A DNA stretch of 45,031 nucleotides from the NCBI GenBank assembly GCA_038211295.1, contig JBBQVS010000025.1, positions 1 to 45,031 on the forward strand, read 5' to 3'. Positions 34,547 to 43,726 of this stretch are shown here, in pieces (position 1 is the stretch's first letter; the number at the start of each line of letters is the position of its first letter). Made by a program: the position numbers and the translations under genes. Source of the DNA: JBBQVS01 sp038211295 (GTDB lineage Bacteria > Chloroflexota > Ktedonobacteria > Ktedonobacterales > Ktedonobacteraceae). The notes under the pieces are model-generated. The model had not been told where the DNA came from and searched no databases. It worked only from the letters and a program-made list of their open reading frames with translations.

Positions 34547-34569
34547 TGTGCATACAATATGTATGCACA
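34547..34569. promoter_or_regulatory. Perfect palindrome between flgM-like gene and csrA
   Basis: TGTGCATAC (34547-34555) and GTATGCACA (34561-34569) form a 9-bp perfect inverted repeat with a 5-base AATAT centre. It lies about 90 bases upstream of csrA, and a TAAAAT element follows on the minus strand. It could be an operator or a weak terminator after the anti-sigma gene. Confidence 0.45.
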
Positions 34570-34651
34570 ATGTAGTAACGTAAGAATATGTAGCAGCGAA
34601 TATAGAATAAGTCTCATTTATAGACGCTATGCCGATACAGAGTGGGTATAC

Positions 34652-34813
34652 TTAGCCTTTATTGTTCTCCATAAAATGGCTTTCGTTTTCCAGAATGCGG
34701 CGAGCGAGCAGTGTACTATCAACGCGATACGTTCCTGCCCGCACTTGTGCCTTGAGTTCCTCGACGCGAGCAAGGCGACTTTGTTGCGCCGTTCGCGTTT
34801 TTCGCTTTATCAC
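34652..34813 (-). CDS. Short FlgM-like anti-sigma factor
   Basis: A 53-residue frame starting at GTG 34813 (GAGG ten bases upstream) and ending at TAA 34654-34652. Residues about 17-42 (RVEELKAQVRAGTYRVDSTL, then LARRIL) match the C-terminal sigma-28-binding helices of FlgM: the G-x-Y-x-V-D turn followed by a Leu-Ala-x-x-hydrophobic helix. FlgM is usually 80-100 residues; this one lacks the N-terminal unstructured part. Directly downstream of a FliA/WhiG-type sigma gene and upstream of csrA, it is well placed to inhibit that sigma factor. Because it is short and starts with GTG it would be missed by many gene finders. Confidence 0.75.
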   Translation of the reverse strand: MIKRKTRTAQQSRLARVEELKAQVRAGTYRVDSTLLARRILENESHFMENNKG

Positions 34814-34910
34814 AGCTCATTTTCCTCTACCCTCATGTCTCTTACGTTCCTCTATCGACAAGATATTTTTGTTCCACAGGGTATTGAGAGTAGAAAAATA
34901 CACGTTCGTG

Positions 34911-35747
34911 CTATGACGCCACTTTGTTAGAACGGCGTGTACTGCTTACCGTTGTTTTAAGCTTCTTGCGTGATCTTTCGTCGCCCCATTCAGCGAATAT
35001 TGTACGCAATCGTACCAGTGCCTGCGTATGCAACTGACAGATGCGTGACTCCGACACCTCCATAATTTTGCTAATCTCTTTCATTGTCATTTCCTCGACA
35101 TAATAGAGAGAGAGGAGTACCTGTTCGCGCTCTGGTAGATGTTCGATGGCGGAACGTAAGATGACAAGCATCTCTTTTTTCTCCATCGCGTCGTCAGGAC
35201 TGAGCGTTGCCTGATCTTCCAAGAGGTCGCGTAATGTCAACAGCTCATCATCCTGTCCGAACATAGAAAGCGGAGCTTCGAGTGAGAGCATCGAAAGGCC
35301 CACCTCCATGAGCGTTTGTCGATAGCGTTCGAGCGTCATGCCAAGCTCTTGTGCCGCCTCATCCTCGCGTGCGGGTCGTCCCAGACGTTGTTCCAGCGTG
35401 GACAACGCTGTCTCCACCTGTTTTACGCGCGCGACTGCTGATCGGGGAAGCCAGTTGAGTGAGCGTAGCTGGTCAATCACCGCGCCGCGAATGCGTGCCG
35501 TCGCGAACGCTTCAAAGCGCACTCCACGTGTTGGGTCAAAACGGTCAACCGCGTTAATCAGGCCAATAATACCGAAGCTCACAAGGTCTTCTGAGTCCAG
35601 TACAGGTGTGGACGGAATACCCAGACGACCTACCACGAAACGTACCAGTGGTGTGTAGTGTGTGATGAGTTCGTCGCGGAGTACGGCGCGTCTCGTCGCC
35701 ACAAAATCCATCCATGTATCATTAAGTAGCACATGTGCTAACGTCAT
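34911..35747 (-). CDS. FliA/WhiG-type sigma factor (sigma-28 family)
   Basis: 278 residues from ATG 35747, with AAGGA eight bases upstream; a GTG frame to 35786 is less likely. Region 2 (TPLVRFVVGRLG, then DLVSFGIIGLINAVDRFDPTRGVRFEAFATARIRGAVIDQLR), region 3 (GRPAREDEAAQELGM) and region 4 (LPEREQVLLSLYYVEEMTMKEIS, then SESRICQLH) are all present. These match FliA, SigD and WhiG. WhiG-type factors control motility in some bacteria and sporulation in filamentous ones. With the FlgM-like gene and csrA downstream, and no flagellar structural genes, a developmental role is likely. Confidence 0.93.
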   Translation of the reverse strand: MTLAHVLLNDTWMDFVATRRAVLRDELITHYTPLVRFVVGRLGIPSTPVLDSEDLVSFGIIGLINAVDRFDPTRGVRFEAFATARIRGAVIDQLRSLNWLPRSAVARVKQVETALSTLEQRLGRPAREDEAAQELGMTLERYRQTLMEVGLSMLSLEAPLSMFGQDDELLTLRDLLEDQATLSPDDAMEKKEMLVILRSAIEHLPEREQVLLSLYYVEEMTMKEISKIMEVSESRICQLHTQALVRLRTIFAEWGDERSRKKLKTTVSSTRRSNKVAS

Positions 35748-35894
35748 GCCATCATCCTTCTCTCTTTTAGTATTCTCCACCGCCACGTATCCTCACATCC
35801 CATACTTTCAGTGTAGAGAGATTCCGAGCATTTCGATATTGGCGAAAGTCCCGAATAACGTGGACGAACGTCCCTGGTTGCAGTTGCTTGCGAG

Positions 35895-36788
35895 CTAGAT
35901 GTTGACGAGAACCACGCCGACGAAGATAATCCCCACGCCGAGCCACTGATTCCACTGGAGGCGTTCGCGCAAAAATATCCATGCCAGCAGGACAGTGATT
36001 GCGCTGAAGAGAGAGGCGAGGACGCTCACGATGGAGACCTGAGCGAGGGTATAGCCGAGTGTTGCTGCGACGAACGCGGTTGTATCGAGAATGCCAACGC
36101 CCGCGAGATACCACCAGACGGAACCGCGTGGCAGACGAATGCTCTGGTGCGTGATAGGGGCGAAGAGGGCGAGTACGCACGGGGTGACGAGTCGAACGAG
36201 CCACACGGGAGTAACGCCGCCGAGGGCAGGAGTCACATGAAAGCCAAAGAGCCAGAAGGCTATACCGTAGCCCACCGACGCGAAAATAGCTAGGCTCACG
36301 CCCCCACCGAGCTTGAAGGCGCGAGCCTTCGGGAGCACACTGGCAATGGCTCTGGCCTCCGCTCGCCACGCAATGGGGGTCGCCGCCAATACAACGCCTA
36401 TAAGTGAGGTGGCTATCCCAAAGCCGTGTACCTGACTGATAACCTCGCCCGCGATCACGGCAAGCAGTACCGTAAGCGCGGCATAGCTCGCCGCGATTGG
36501 CGAAACGATGGTAAGCACGCCCACCTCAAAGGCGCGATACAGTGCGAGCGAACTGACAATATTGAGCAGAATTGCAATCAGCGTCCAGAGCCACGTCTGC
36601 CAACTGATATGTGTCAAGAGGTGCTGCCATGAATTCGAGAGGAGCAGGTAGAGGCTCAAGCCGACAAAGCCGAAAGACTGCATGAAGAACAATGTGCGAT
36701 ACGTGCCAACAATGCGAGTCGCGTACCGCGCCAGAAAATCGGCTGCCCCCCAGCAAATTGCGGCGGTCAAACCTAATAGAATACCCAA
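35895..36788 (-). CDS. EamA-family (DMT) permease
   Basis: 297 residues with about ten membrane segments in two halves, the layout of drug/metabolite exporters of the EamA family. The first half runs from residue 1 (GILLGLTAAICWGAADFLARY, typical N-terminal EamA motif) to about 140, the second from about 155 (GYGIAFWLFGF) to 297. The transported compound cannot be told. The gene ends about 150 bases before the sigma-factor start and is separated from the hydrolase gene by a large palindrome. Confidence 0.9.
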   Translation of the reverse strand: MGILLGLTAAICWGAADFLARYATRIVGTYRTLFFMQSFGFVGLSLYLLLSNSWQHLLTHISWQTWLWTLIAILLNIVSSLALYRAFEVGVLTIVSPIAASYAALTVLLAVIAGEVISQVHGFGIATSLIGVVLAATPIAWRAEARAIASVLPKARAFKLGGGVSLAIFASVGYGIAFWLFGFHVTPALGGVTPVWLVRLVTPCVLALFAPITHQSIRLPRGSVWWYLAGVGILDTTAFVAATLGYTLAQVSIVSVLASLFSAITVLLAWIFLRERLQWNQWLGVGIIFVGVVLVNI

Positions 36789-36880
36789 GTGTGCTTTCCT
36801 TCTGTACTATAAATGAAATATCGGCAACATAGATAAAGTAGAGTATGCTGGAGTAAGAAGAGCAAGGAAGGGGACACGAT

Positions 36881-36928
36881 GGGAAAGAGGGCATGATGGT
36901 GGTGAGCCACCGTCATGCCCTCTTTCCC
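36881..36928. repeat. GGCATG-type palindrome, copy 2
   Basis: GGGAAAGAGGGCATGA (36881-36896) is perfectly inverted at 36913-36928, with an inner GGTGG/CCACC stem and a small loop. No T-run follows. It shares its core and purine-rich flank with copies at 24980-25003 and 42605-42640. Confidence 0.75.
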
Positions 36929-36955
36929 CTACGTTCTCTAATCTCTTAAAGTACG

Positions 36956-37636
36956 CTACGCCAGATGTTCGCCGAAAAATGTCAGGACGCGGCCCCATGA
37001 GTCTTGCGCGGCCTCCGTATTGTAGCTCGGCCCTTTATCGTTGAAAAAAGAGTGTTTCGCGTTCGGGTAGATTTTGATATCGTGTACAATGTTGTTTTTC
37101 GCGAGTTCCGCGTCAAGCTTGCGAGCGGCCCCTGCGGTAAAATCTTTTTCAGGATATGAGCCAACGACGGGGCAGGAACGCTTGACCGCTTCCAGTGGAC
37201 GTGGATTCGCACCATAGTAGGGAGCAATCGCCTGTAAACGATTATCAGTACACGCCCATGCAATCGCGAAGCCACCGCCCATACAGAAGCCAATCGTGCC
37301 AACACGCGCCGCATCTACGCCCGACTGCTCACCAAGATAGGTAAGCGCACTTTTTAGTTCTTGAATGCCACTGTTTTCAAGCGGGCTGAACAACTGAGAG
37401 CGCAAAACATTGAACATACACAGGGCGCGGTTGCGTTCCGCGAAAAGGTCAACGGCAAGCGCGACATAGCCGGCTGTCGCGAACCGTTCCGCGATATCCT
37501 TGATGTTCTCATTCAGGCCAAATATCTCGTGAATAACGATCACACCCGGAAACGGGCCATCGCCATTGGGACGGGCAAGGTAGGCGGGGCGTTGTTCTCC
37601 ACCAAAGGGGAATTTGATGGTCTGCGTTTGTGTCAT
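36956..37636 (-). CDS. Dienelactone hydrolase family protein
   Basis: 226 residues of the alpha/beta-hydrolase fold. The Cys nucleophile is in GTIGFCMGGG (about 117), and the Asp and His are in the EKDF (about 160) and AKHSFF (about 194) segments. The N-terminal HEIFGLNENIKDIAERFATAGYVALAVDLF is typical of the carboxymethylenebutenolidase family. Most such bacterial proteins are general esterases; aromatic breakdown genes are not nearby. A standalone gene with AAGGAAAA before the ATG. Confidence 0.93.
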   Translation of the reverse strand: MTQTQTIKFPFGGEQRPAYLARPNGDGPFPGVIVIHEIFGLNENIKDIAERFATAGYVALAVDLFAERNRALCMFNVLRSQLFSPLENSGIQELKSALTYLGEQSGVDAARVGTIGFCMGGGFAIAWACTDNRLQAIAPYYGANPRPLEAVKRSCPVVGSYPEKDFTAGAARKLDAELAKNNIVHDIKIYPNAKHSFFNDKGPSYNTEAAQDSWGRVLTFFGEHLA

Positions 37637-37838
37637 TGCGTTTTCCTTTTTTCTTTTGTGGGGAGAGGAAGCAAACCGTGCAGGTCAGAAAATTCCCCTC
37701 TCGTATAAATAATACGGAGACCCAACGGGTTTTGTCAAATACGCTTCCAGAGCAAGATGTGGTATACTTGTTCTAAAAACAGAGTAAAACATCTTCATCT
37801 CTCGCTCAAATTCCACTTCACAAGGCAGAATTAAACCT

Positions 37839-38999
37839 GTGATAACGCAGCTTTCGCAAACTGAGGCACGTCGTTTTCTCGCACGCTATCATTTCGCACC
37901 AACGGATATAGCAGGCGTCTTTGGGCGGCTCCGTACTGTGCAATATGATCCTCTCAACCCTGTTGGGCGTAATCCTGACCTTGTGTTTCAGGCACGCGTA
38001 CCTGCGTACCGCGTCGATGACTGGCAACGTAGCGCGTATACGGAACGTCTGGTGTACGACTCGTGGGACAAGCAGGCATGTCTTGTGCCAATTAGTGATT
38101 GGGCAAAGCGAACTCTGATGCGCGAACGCTACGAGCCATATCATGATCGCGAAATTCTGCGAAGCCATGCGGATGAAGCCGCGACGGTTCTTGCCGCACT
38201 TGATGCACGCGGCCCCCTCTCGTCGCTTGAACTTGAGAATCGCGCAAGCTATGGCGAACGTGGTTCATGGAACGGTTCAACGGTTGCCAAACGCATTCTC
38301 CGTGCGCTCTGGGTTGGTGGTCAGCTTGTGACGCATCACCGTCAGGGGGGCAGGCACTACTATGACCGCGCCGCGCGTGTCATCCCCGCACAGTATTACA
38401 ACGAACCATCTATCGAGGATGAGGACGTCTATCATCGTTGGCTTATGACGCAAAGGGCGTACTCAATGGGGTTGTTGCGTCCGATAGCGGAGCCATGCAT
38501 CTGGAGTGCGTGTGGTGACGCGGGACTCCGCAAACGCGCGTTTGCGGCTCTTGTGGAAGAGGATATTCTGACGCCCGTCCAAGTCGAGGGCAAGGCATGG
38601 ACATACTATATTCCTACTTCTCTCTTGCCTTTGCTGCACGAAGAAAACCAGAATTCGCGAATGCTCTTTCTGGGGCCACTTGACAGTATCCTGTGGGATC
38701 GCAAGGCGATACGACATATCTTCAACTTTGATTACATCTGGGAAGTCTACAAGCCACTCGCGCAACGTCGCTGGGGTTATTATGTGCTGCCCGTCTTTTA
38801 TAAAGACCGCTTTATCGCGCGGTTCGACTCGCGTCTTGAAAAGGGGGTTTGGACGATTCTAAACTGGTGGTGGGAACCCAACATTGTGATAGACGATGAA
38901 ACGCAAGAGGCGTTACGGCTCGCGCAGACCGAATTTTTGTATTATCTTAACGCAAAGGATATGCACATCGCGGACGACGTAACAAGAATGCACCCTTGA
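37839..38999 (+). CDS. YcaQ/AlkX-type winged-helix DNA glycosylase
   Basis: 386 residues of the HTH_42 (YcaQ/AlkZ) family, which excise cross-linked or bulky alkylated bases. The catalytic motif reads VQYDPLNPVGRNPDLVFQAR (Q-Y-D, about 34-36). Q-hydrophobic-D is the form found in YcaQ/AlkX rather than the Q-hydrophobic-Q of AlkZ. Several winged-helix modules and a C-terminal barrel (FGPLDSILWDR-like LGPLDSILWDRKAI, about 276-289) follow. This suggests interstrand cross-link or mustard-adduct repair. The first codon GTG at 37839 is assumed; no strong ribosome-binding site is visible. Confidence 0.88.
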   Translation: MITQLSQTEARRFLARYHFAPTDIAGVFGRLRTVQYDPLNPVGRNPDLVFQARVPAYRVDDWQRSAYTERLVYDSWDKQACLVPISDWAKRTLMRERYEPYHDREILRSHADEAATVLAALDARGPLSSLELENRASYGERGSWNGSTVAKRILRALWVGGQLVTHHRQGGRHYYDRAARVIPAQYYNEPSIEDEDVYHRWLMTQRAYSMGLLRPIAEPCIWSACGDAGLRKRAFAALVEEDILTPVQVEGKAWTYYIPTSLLPLLHEENQNSRMLFLGPLDSILWDRKAIRHIFNFDYIWEVYKPLAQRRWGYYVLPVFYKDRFIARFDSRLEKGVWTILNWWWEPNIVIDDETQEALRLAQTEFLYYLNAKDMHIADDVTRMHP

Positions 39000-39169
39000 A
39001 AAGCGTTCAAACAAGAAGTGGAATAGTACGAAGCAGGGCAACACAAACGAAAGTAGCTCGTATGTTATAATGAAATGAAAATATTTTAAGTATCAAAACG
39101 TGACTATCATTGCGCCAATTCATAGAATACACAAGCCGCGTATGCCATGTGGCAGGAGAAGAGAGTTTT

Positions 39170-42100
39170 ATGCAGTTACTTGGGAAACTGTTGGGCGACC
39201 CCAATAAACGAGACCTCAAAGCGATTGACCCGGTTATCGAAAAAATCAATGCACTCGAACCCGCTATGAAAAAGCTGAGCGATGAAGAGCTAGCCGCGAA
39301 AACTGTACAATTTCGTTCACAACTTTTCCTTTACCTCAAGGGCGGTCTAGTGCTGGAAGATACGCTTATCTCGCTCTTTCGGGAGGCATTGAAGAGTATC
39401 GAGCCTCTCGTGGAGCAGTGTAGCGAGTCAGACCTGCGTGCCGCCGTGACGGAATATCGGCAGGTGATTGAGCGGAGACGCCGCCCCGAATACGAGCTAA
39501 AGGACAACTTGCACGTCACGCTGTCAGAACTGTTTGAGCGATCCTATGGGCAACTATCACCCAAGCTTGACCTGTTGCGCGTGACAAAGGCTATGGATAT
39601 CGCGGAAGAGCGGCAAGAGTGGCCCGACGAGGCAAGCGAGCCGCAAAAGGCCACATTTTTGCTGTTGATGCAGGCCGAGCCATTGCTCAAAGAGATCGAT
39701 GAAGAACAGCGCACAGAAGCCTTTGCGAGCGCGTGGAAACGCTTTGAGGTGGCACGCGAGAGTGCCGCGAATAAAGAGGACGGCACTGACGAGCGGTTGG
39801 AAGAGCTGTTCCATGGCATTCTAAAGCGACTACAGGCGGAGCTGGTGGCACTCAAAGCTGAGGCAATGGACGCGCTTATTCCAGACATGGTGAAGCGGTT
39901 CAAAACGGGCAAAACACTTGATGACCTGTTGCCCGAAGCGTTCGCGGTTGTGCGTGAAGCTGGCCTGCGCCGCATCAAGATGCGTCATTATGATGTGCAG
40001 CTTATCGGTGGAGTTGTTTTGCATCAAGGAAAAATTGCTCAGATGCGTACCGGCGAGGGTAAAACGCTGGTCGCGACGCTACCGATTTACCTGAATGCGT
40101 TGATGGGAAAAGGCGTTCACCTCGTCACCGTCAACGACTACCTCGCGCGCCGTGATGGTGAGTGGATGAGCAATATCTACACATTTCTGGGCCTGACCGT
40201 TGGCATTATCATCAACAGCGTCGAGCCACAGACGCCAGAGCGACGGGCGGCGTATCAAGCAGATATTACCTATGGCACCAACAATGAGTTTGGTTTTGAT
40301 TATCTGCGCGATAACATGGTCGCCTCGCTTGAGCAGGTGGTGCAGCGCGAACTCAATTTCGCGATTGTTGACGAGGTTGACAACATTCTGATTGACGAGG
40401 CGCGTACACCGCTCATCATTTCTGGTCAAGGACAAGAGTCAACCGAGCAGTATGTGCAGTTCGCGCGCTGGGCGCCGCGTCTCAAAGCTGAAACCGATTA
40501 TACCGTTGAAGAGAAGACGCGTACCGTGATTTTGACTGACGCGGGCATCGAAAAAATCGAGCAACTCGCCAACGTCAAGAACATTTACGACGAAAACAAC
40601 CTTGACTTGACGCGCTACATGGAAAACGCGATCAAGGCCGAAATCATTTTCAAGCGCGACAAAGACTATATTGTCAAGGATGGTGAGGTCGTCATCGTTG
40701 ATGAGTTCACGGGTCGCCAGATGGCGGGTCGCCGTTACAGTGAGGGTTTGCATCAGGCAATCGAGGCGAAAGAGGGCGTCAAGGTGCAGCGCGAAAATCA
40801 CACGCTCGCGACTATCACCTTCCAGAACTTCTTTCGCCTGTACGCCAAACTTGGCGGTATGACGGGTACAGCGTTGACCGAGGCGGAAGAGTTTCACAAG
40901 ATTTACAAGCTCGATGTCATGGTTATTCCGACGCATAAGGAAATGATTCGTAAAGATAACACCGACCTGATTTACCGTTCAACAAAGGGAAAATTCAACG
41001 CGGTAGTCGAGGAGATTAGAGAGCGACATGAAAAGAGGCAACCCGTACTTGTGGGTACGACCTCGGTTGAGACCTCGGAATACCTCTCCGACCTGCTCGA
41101 AAAGCAGGGTATCGAACACCATGTGTTGAACGCAAAACACCATGAGCGCGAGGCGCAGATCGTGGCGCAGGCGGGCCGTAGTAACGCGATCACCATAGCG
41201 ACCAACATGGCAGGTCGTGGCACTGACATTTTGCTTGGTGGCAATCCAGAGGGCTACTTTGAGAGTATTATGCGTACTCATGCGGAGCATGTCGATTTCA
41301 TTCGTGAGATGCCAGCGCGTACACAGGACGAGCGCGACGAAAAAGAAGAGGCCATTCAGCAATACATCGTCGAGATGTCCGAAGCGGAGAAGGGGCAGTT
41401 GTTCAAGCAAAAAGAGCTTGAGTGTAAGGCCGACCATGACCGTGTAATTCAGCTTGGAGGCTTACATATCATCGGCACTGAGCGGCACGAGTCGCGTCGT
41501 ATCGACGACCAGTTGCGTGGACGTGCTGGACGACAGGGCGATCCCGGTTCCTCACGCTTCTTTCTCGCGCTCGATGATGAGTTGATGCGCCGTTTCGCCG
41601 CCGATAGAGTGGCGAAGGTCATGGAGCGCGTAGGCATGGAAGAAGACATGCCGTTGGAAAATCGGATTGTCTCGAACTTCATTGAGGGGGCGCAGGCAAA
41701 GGTCGAGGGCTATAACTTCGATATCCGTAAAAATGTGGTCGATTATGACGACGTGATCGCGCGACAACGCGAGGTCATTTACGCTGACCGCCGCGCCGTA
41801 CTTGAACGCGGCGATATGCGCGAACGTATTCTCTCGATGATACGCGCGGAAATTGCTAAGATTGTCGATATCTGTATTCCCGGCAACATGGTGACGGACG
41901 AGGAGCAGCTTGAGACGCTTTTCAAAGCAATGGAAGTCTGGGTGCATGTGCCGGAAGAGATTGTGCCGGAAAACCTGAACGCGGTACGGCGCGAAGACCT
42001 CAAGCAAAAACTCACCGAGCTGGTGCTTGACCACTATGAGCAGCGCGACGAGGAGCTGAAACGACAGGCACTTGAGCAGGGGGTCGAGGGTTCCGATCTG

Positions 42101-42580
42101 TTGCGCGATTTCGAGCGTTCCTATCTGCTACAGGTGGTTGACCGTCTGTGGATGGATCATATCGACTCGCTCGATGTGATGCGTGCGGGCATCGGCTTCC
42201 GTTCGTTGGGGCAGCGCGACCCACTGGTCGAGTTCAAAAATGAAGCCTTCCGCATGTTCGACGACCTGAAACAGGCCATTCAGCACTATACCGTTGACGC
42301 GCTCCTCAAACTGTTACGCAACGACCTGACCGTTACCGTCAACAAGCCAGAGCCACAGCGCAAAGTGCCGCGCAACGTGCGAACAAATGCCGACGCCATC
42401 GCTAAAGCCAGTGGGCAGGTCAAGAGCGAGGCGGAGCAAGTAAAAGCTAACGCGCAACGTGCTGGCAATGTTGCCCAGAGCAACCGACGAGCTGCGACAA
42501 ACACCAACGGCAGAATTGGACGCAACGACCTTTGCCCCTGTGGCAGTGGCAGGAAGTACAAGAAGTGTCACGGGGCGTAG
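39170..42580 (+). CDS. secA: Preprotein translocase ATPase SecA, with N-terminal insertion
   Basis: SecA drives Sec-dependent export across the membrane. From ATG 39170 (GGAGAAGAG upstream; the frame extends to 39110 without support) the protein has 1136 residues, against 800-950 typically. The N-terminus (LGKLLGDPNKRDLKAI to DEELAAKT) and the nucleotide-binding part (KTLDDLLPEAFAVVREA, MRTGEGKT near 291, DEVDNILIDEA near 401) are canonical. Between them an extra segment of about 190 residues (about 50-238) is inserted, helical and highly charged. Its start (KGGLVLEDTLISLFREALKSI) looks like a diverged copy of the segment that follows it. The PPXD/IRA regions are ordinary, and the C-terminal zinc site CPCGSGRKYKKCH is present, so SecB- or lipid-linked functions are likely kept. 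Confidence 0.96.
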   Translation: MQLLGKLLGDPNKRDLKAIDPVIEKINALEPAMKKLSDEELAAKTVQFRSQLFLYLKGGLVLEDTLISLFREALKSIEPLVEQCSESDLRAAVTEYRQVIERRRRPEYELKDNLHVTLSELFERSYGQLSPKLDLLRVTKAMDIAEERQEWPDEASEPQKATFLLLMQAEPLLKEIDEEQRTEAFASAWKRFEVARESAANKEDGTDERLEELFHGILKRLQAELVALKAEAMDALIPDMVKRFKTGKTLDDLLPEAFAVVREAGLRRIKMRHYDVQLIGGVVLHQGKIAQMRTGEGKTLVATLPIYLNALMGKGVHLVTVNDYLARRDGEWMSNIYTFLGLTVGIIINSVEPQTPERRAAYQADITYGTNNEFGFDYLRDNMVASLEQVVQRELNFAIVDEVDNILIDEARTPLIISGQGQESTEQYVQFARWAPRLKAETDYTVEEKTRTVILTDAGIEKIEQLANVKNIYDENNLDLTRYMENAIKAEIIFKRDKDYIVKDGEVVIVDEFTGRQMAGRRYSEGLHQAIEAKEGVKVQRENHTLATITFQNFFRLYAKLGGMTGTALTEAEEFHKIYKLDVMVIPTHKEMIRKDNTDLIYRSTKGKFNAVVEEIRERHEKRQPVLVGTTSVETSEYLSDLLEKQGIEHHVLNAKHHEREAQIVAQAGRSNAITIATNMAGRGTDILLGGNPEGYFESIMRTHAEHVDFIREMPARTQDERDEKEEAIQQYIVEMSEAEKGQLFKQKELECKADHDRVIQLGGLHIIGTERHESRRIDDQLRGRAGRQGDPGSSRFFLALDDELMRRFAADRVAKVMERVGMEEDMPLENRIVSNFIEGAQAKVEGYNFDIRKNVVDYDDVIARQREVIYADRRAVLERGDMRERILSMIRAEIAKIVDICIPGNMVTDEEQLETLFKAMEVWVHVPEEIVPENLNAVRREDLKQKLTELVLDHYEQRDEELKRQALEQGVEGSDLLRDFERSYLLQVVDRLWMDHIDSLDVMRAGIGFRSLGQRDPLVEFKNEAFRMFDDLKQAIQHYTVDALLKLLRNDLTVTVNKPEPQRKVPRNVRTNADAIAKASGQVKSEAEQVKANAQRAGNVAQSNRRAATNTNGRIGRNDLCPCGSGRKYKKCHGA

Positions 42581-42604
42581 ATGAGCATAAGTTAGCAGAA
42601 GAGG

Positions 42605-42640
42605 GGAAGGGGCATGGCGTCGAGCCGCCATGCCCCTTCC
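42605..42640. repeat. GGCATG-type palindrome, copy 3
   Basis: GGAAGGGGCATGGC (42605-42618) pairs perfectly with 42627-42640 over a short loop containing GAGCC. It lies just after secA and could end its transcript, but lacks a T-run and belongs to the same repeat family as the palindromes at 24980 and 36881. Confidence 0.75.
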
Positions 42641-42647
42641 TATTGCG

Positions 42648-42676
42648 TTTTGCAAGCGGGATGCTTATACTATAAT
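42648..42676 (+). promoter_or_regulatory. Candidate minC promoter
   Basis: TATAAT (42671-42676) is a perfect -10 box; a poor -35 (TTTTGC, 42648-42653) is 17 bases upstream. The transcript would start near 42683. Confidence 0.4.
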
Positions 42677-42801
42677 AGTCATTGTGCGAGCGCACGTTGA
42701 AGCGCGACTCTCTGATGAAACATCTACTTATGCAATCAGGAAATTCTGTATTCCCCGCTTTCTTACAAAATGTAGGGATGTTATCAAGGACGGAGGATAC
42801 C

Positions 42802-43611
42802 TTGGCGCACGACATGTCGGGAATATCACCATCTTCTCCGCCACGAACGCCATCGGGCAGACTACCGCGAGAGGAGCTACAGTCTGTGCAAGCAGCTATC
42901 GCGATCAAAGGCACACGCAACGGCTTGCTCCTGACATTGGAGCCAGAAGCGACGTTTAGCGATCTCCTTGTAGCACTCGCTGACCGACTCGCGGAAGCAC
43001 CCGCGTTCTTTCGCGGTGCATCGCTCTCGGTTGACACGAGCCGCAGAAAACTGCTTGTGAGCGAACGTTTGCAGCTTGAAGACTTGCTGGCGCATTATGC
43101 TATGTCTGTCGCAGCTATCGCATCGCTTGAAGCTGAAAAAAGCAAGATGATGCCGGGCGAAATACCAAAGACAATCACGCTACCACTGGAAGAAACCTCT
43201 CCAACAGACGCTTCTCTTCTCAAAGAGATACAGAATGTACAAGACGTGCGCGACTCACGCGAGTCGAGCGACACCCTCTTTTTGCACCGCACCATCCGCT
43301 CAGGTCAAGCGATTCATCATGCCAGCAATGTTGTTGTGCTGGGCGATGTAAACGCAGGTGCGGAGATCGTCGCGGGTGGCGATATTATTGTATGGGGAGT
43401 GTTGCGCGGTATGGTTCATGCAGGCTATCCCGATAATGCTAACGCGCTTGTCTGCTCGCTGCTCTTATCACCTGTGCAGCTTCGTATCGCGCATCTGTTG
43501 TCACGTCCCCCGGAAGGCTTCGAGGCGCAACCACGTCCAGAAATAGCCTCAATCAAAAATGGACAGATTATTGTAGAAACGTGGACAAACGGCCGTACAT
43601 CGCGCAAGTAA
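42802..43611 (+). CDS. minC: Septum site-determining protein MinC
   Basis: MinC blocks FtsZ assembly away from mid-cell. The C-terminal half has the parallel beta-helix repeats (GQAIHHASNVVVLGDVNAGAEIVAGGDIIVWGVLRGMVHAG, about 175-215 of this frame) that bind MinD. The N-terminal domain (KGTRNGLLLTLEP onward) binds FtsZ. The start is uncertain: TTG 42802 has GGAGG five bases upstream, but the frame is open to a TTG at 42682 and includes ATGs at 42715 and 42778. Residues before 42802 do not resemble MinC. An acidic/Ser-rich linker (about 120-165) separates the two domains. First gene of minCDE. Confidence 0.9.
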   Translation: MAHDMSGISPSSPPRTPSGRLPREELQSVQAAIAIKGTRNGLLLTLEPEATFSDLLVALADRLAEAPAFFRGASLSVDTSRRKLLVSERLQLEDLLAHYAMSVAAIASLEAEKSKMMPGEIPKTITLPLEETSPTDASLLKEIQNVQDVRDSRESSDTLFLHRTIRSGQAIHHASNVVVLGDVNAGAEIVAGGDIIVWGVLRGMVHAGYPDNANALVCSLLLSPVQLRIAHLLSRPPEGFEAQPRPEIASIKNGQIIVETWTNGRTSRK

Positions 43612-43726
43612 CAGTGAATCGCTGCTTTTTTTATAGAATTCGTGGTATACTCTCTAACAATGTACCTTAAAAGAACACACAGGTTCTTCTACCACAGTCC
43701 ACATAGTTTCGCTATTGGAGTTTTTT

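Noticed and set aside
34559..34930. 123-codon plus-strand frame between csrA and the sigma gene
   Set aside because: It runs antisense to the FlgM-like gene and shows no domain; the FlgM match on the minus strand is better supported.
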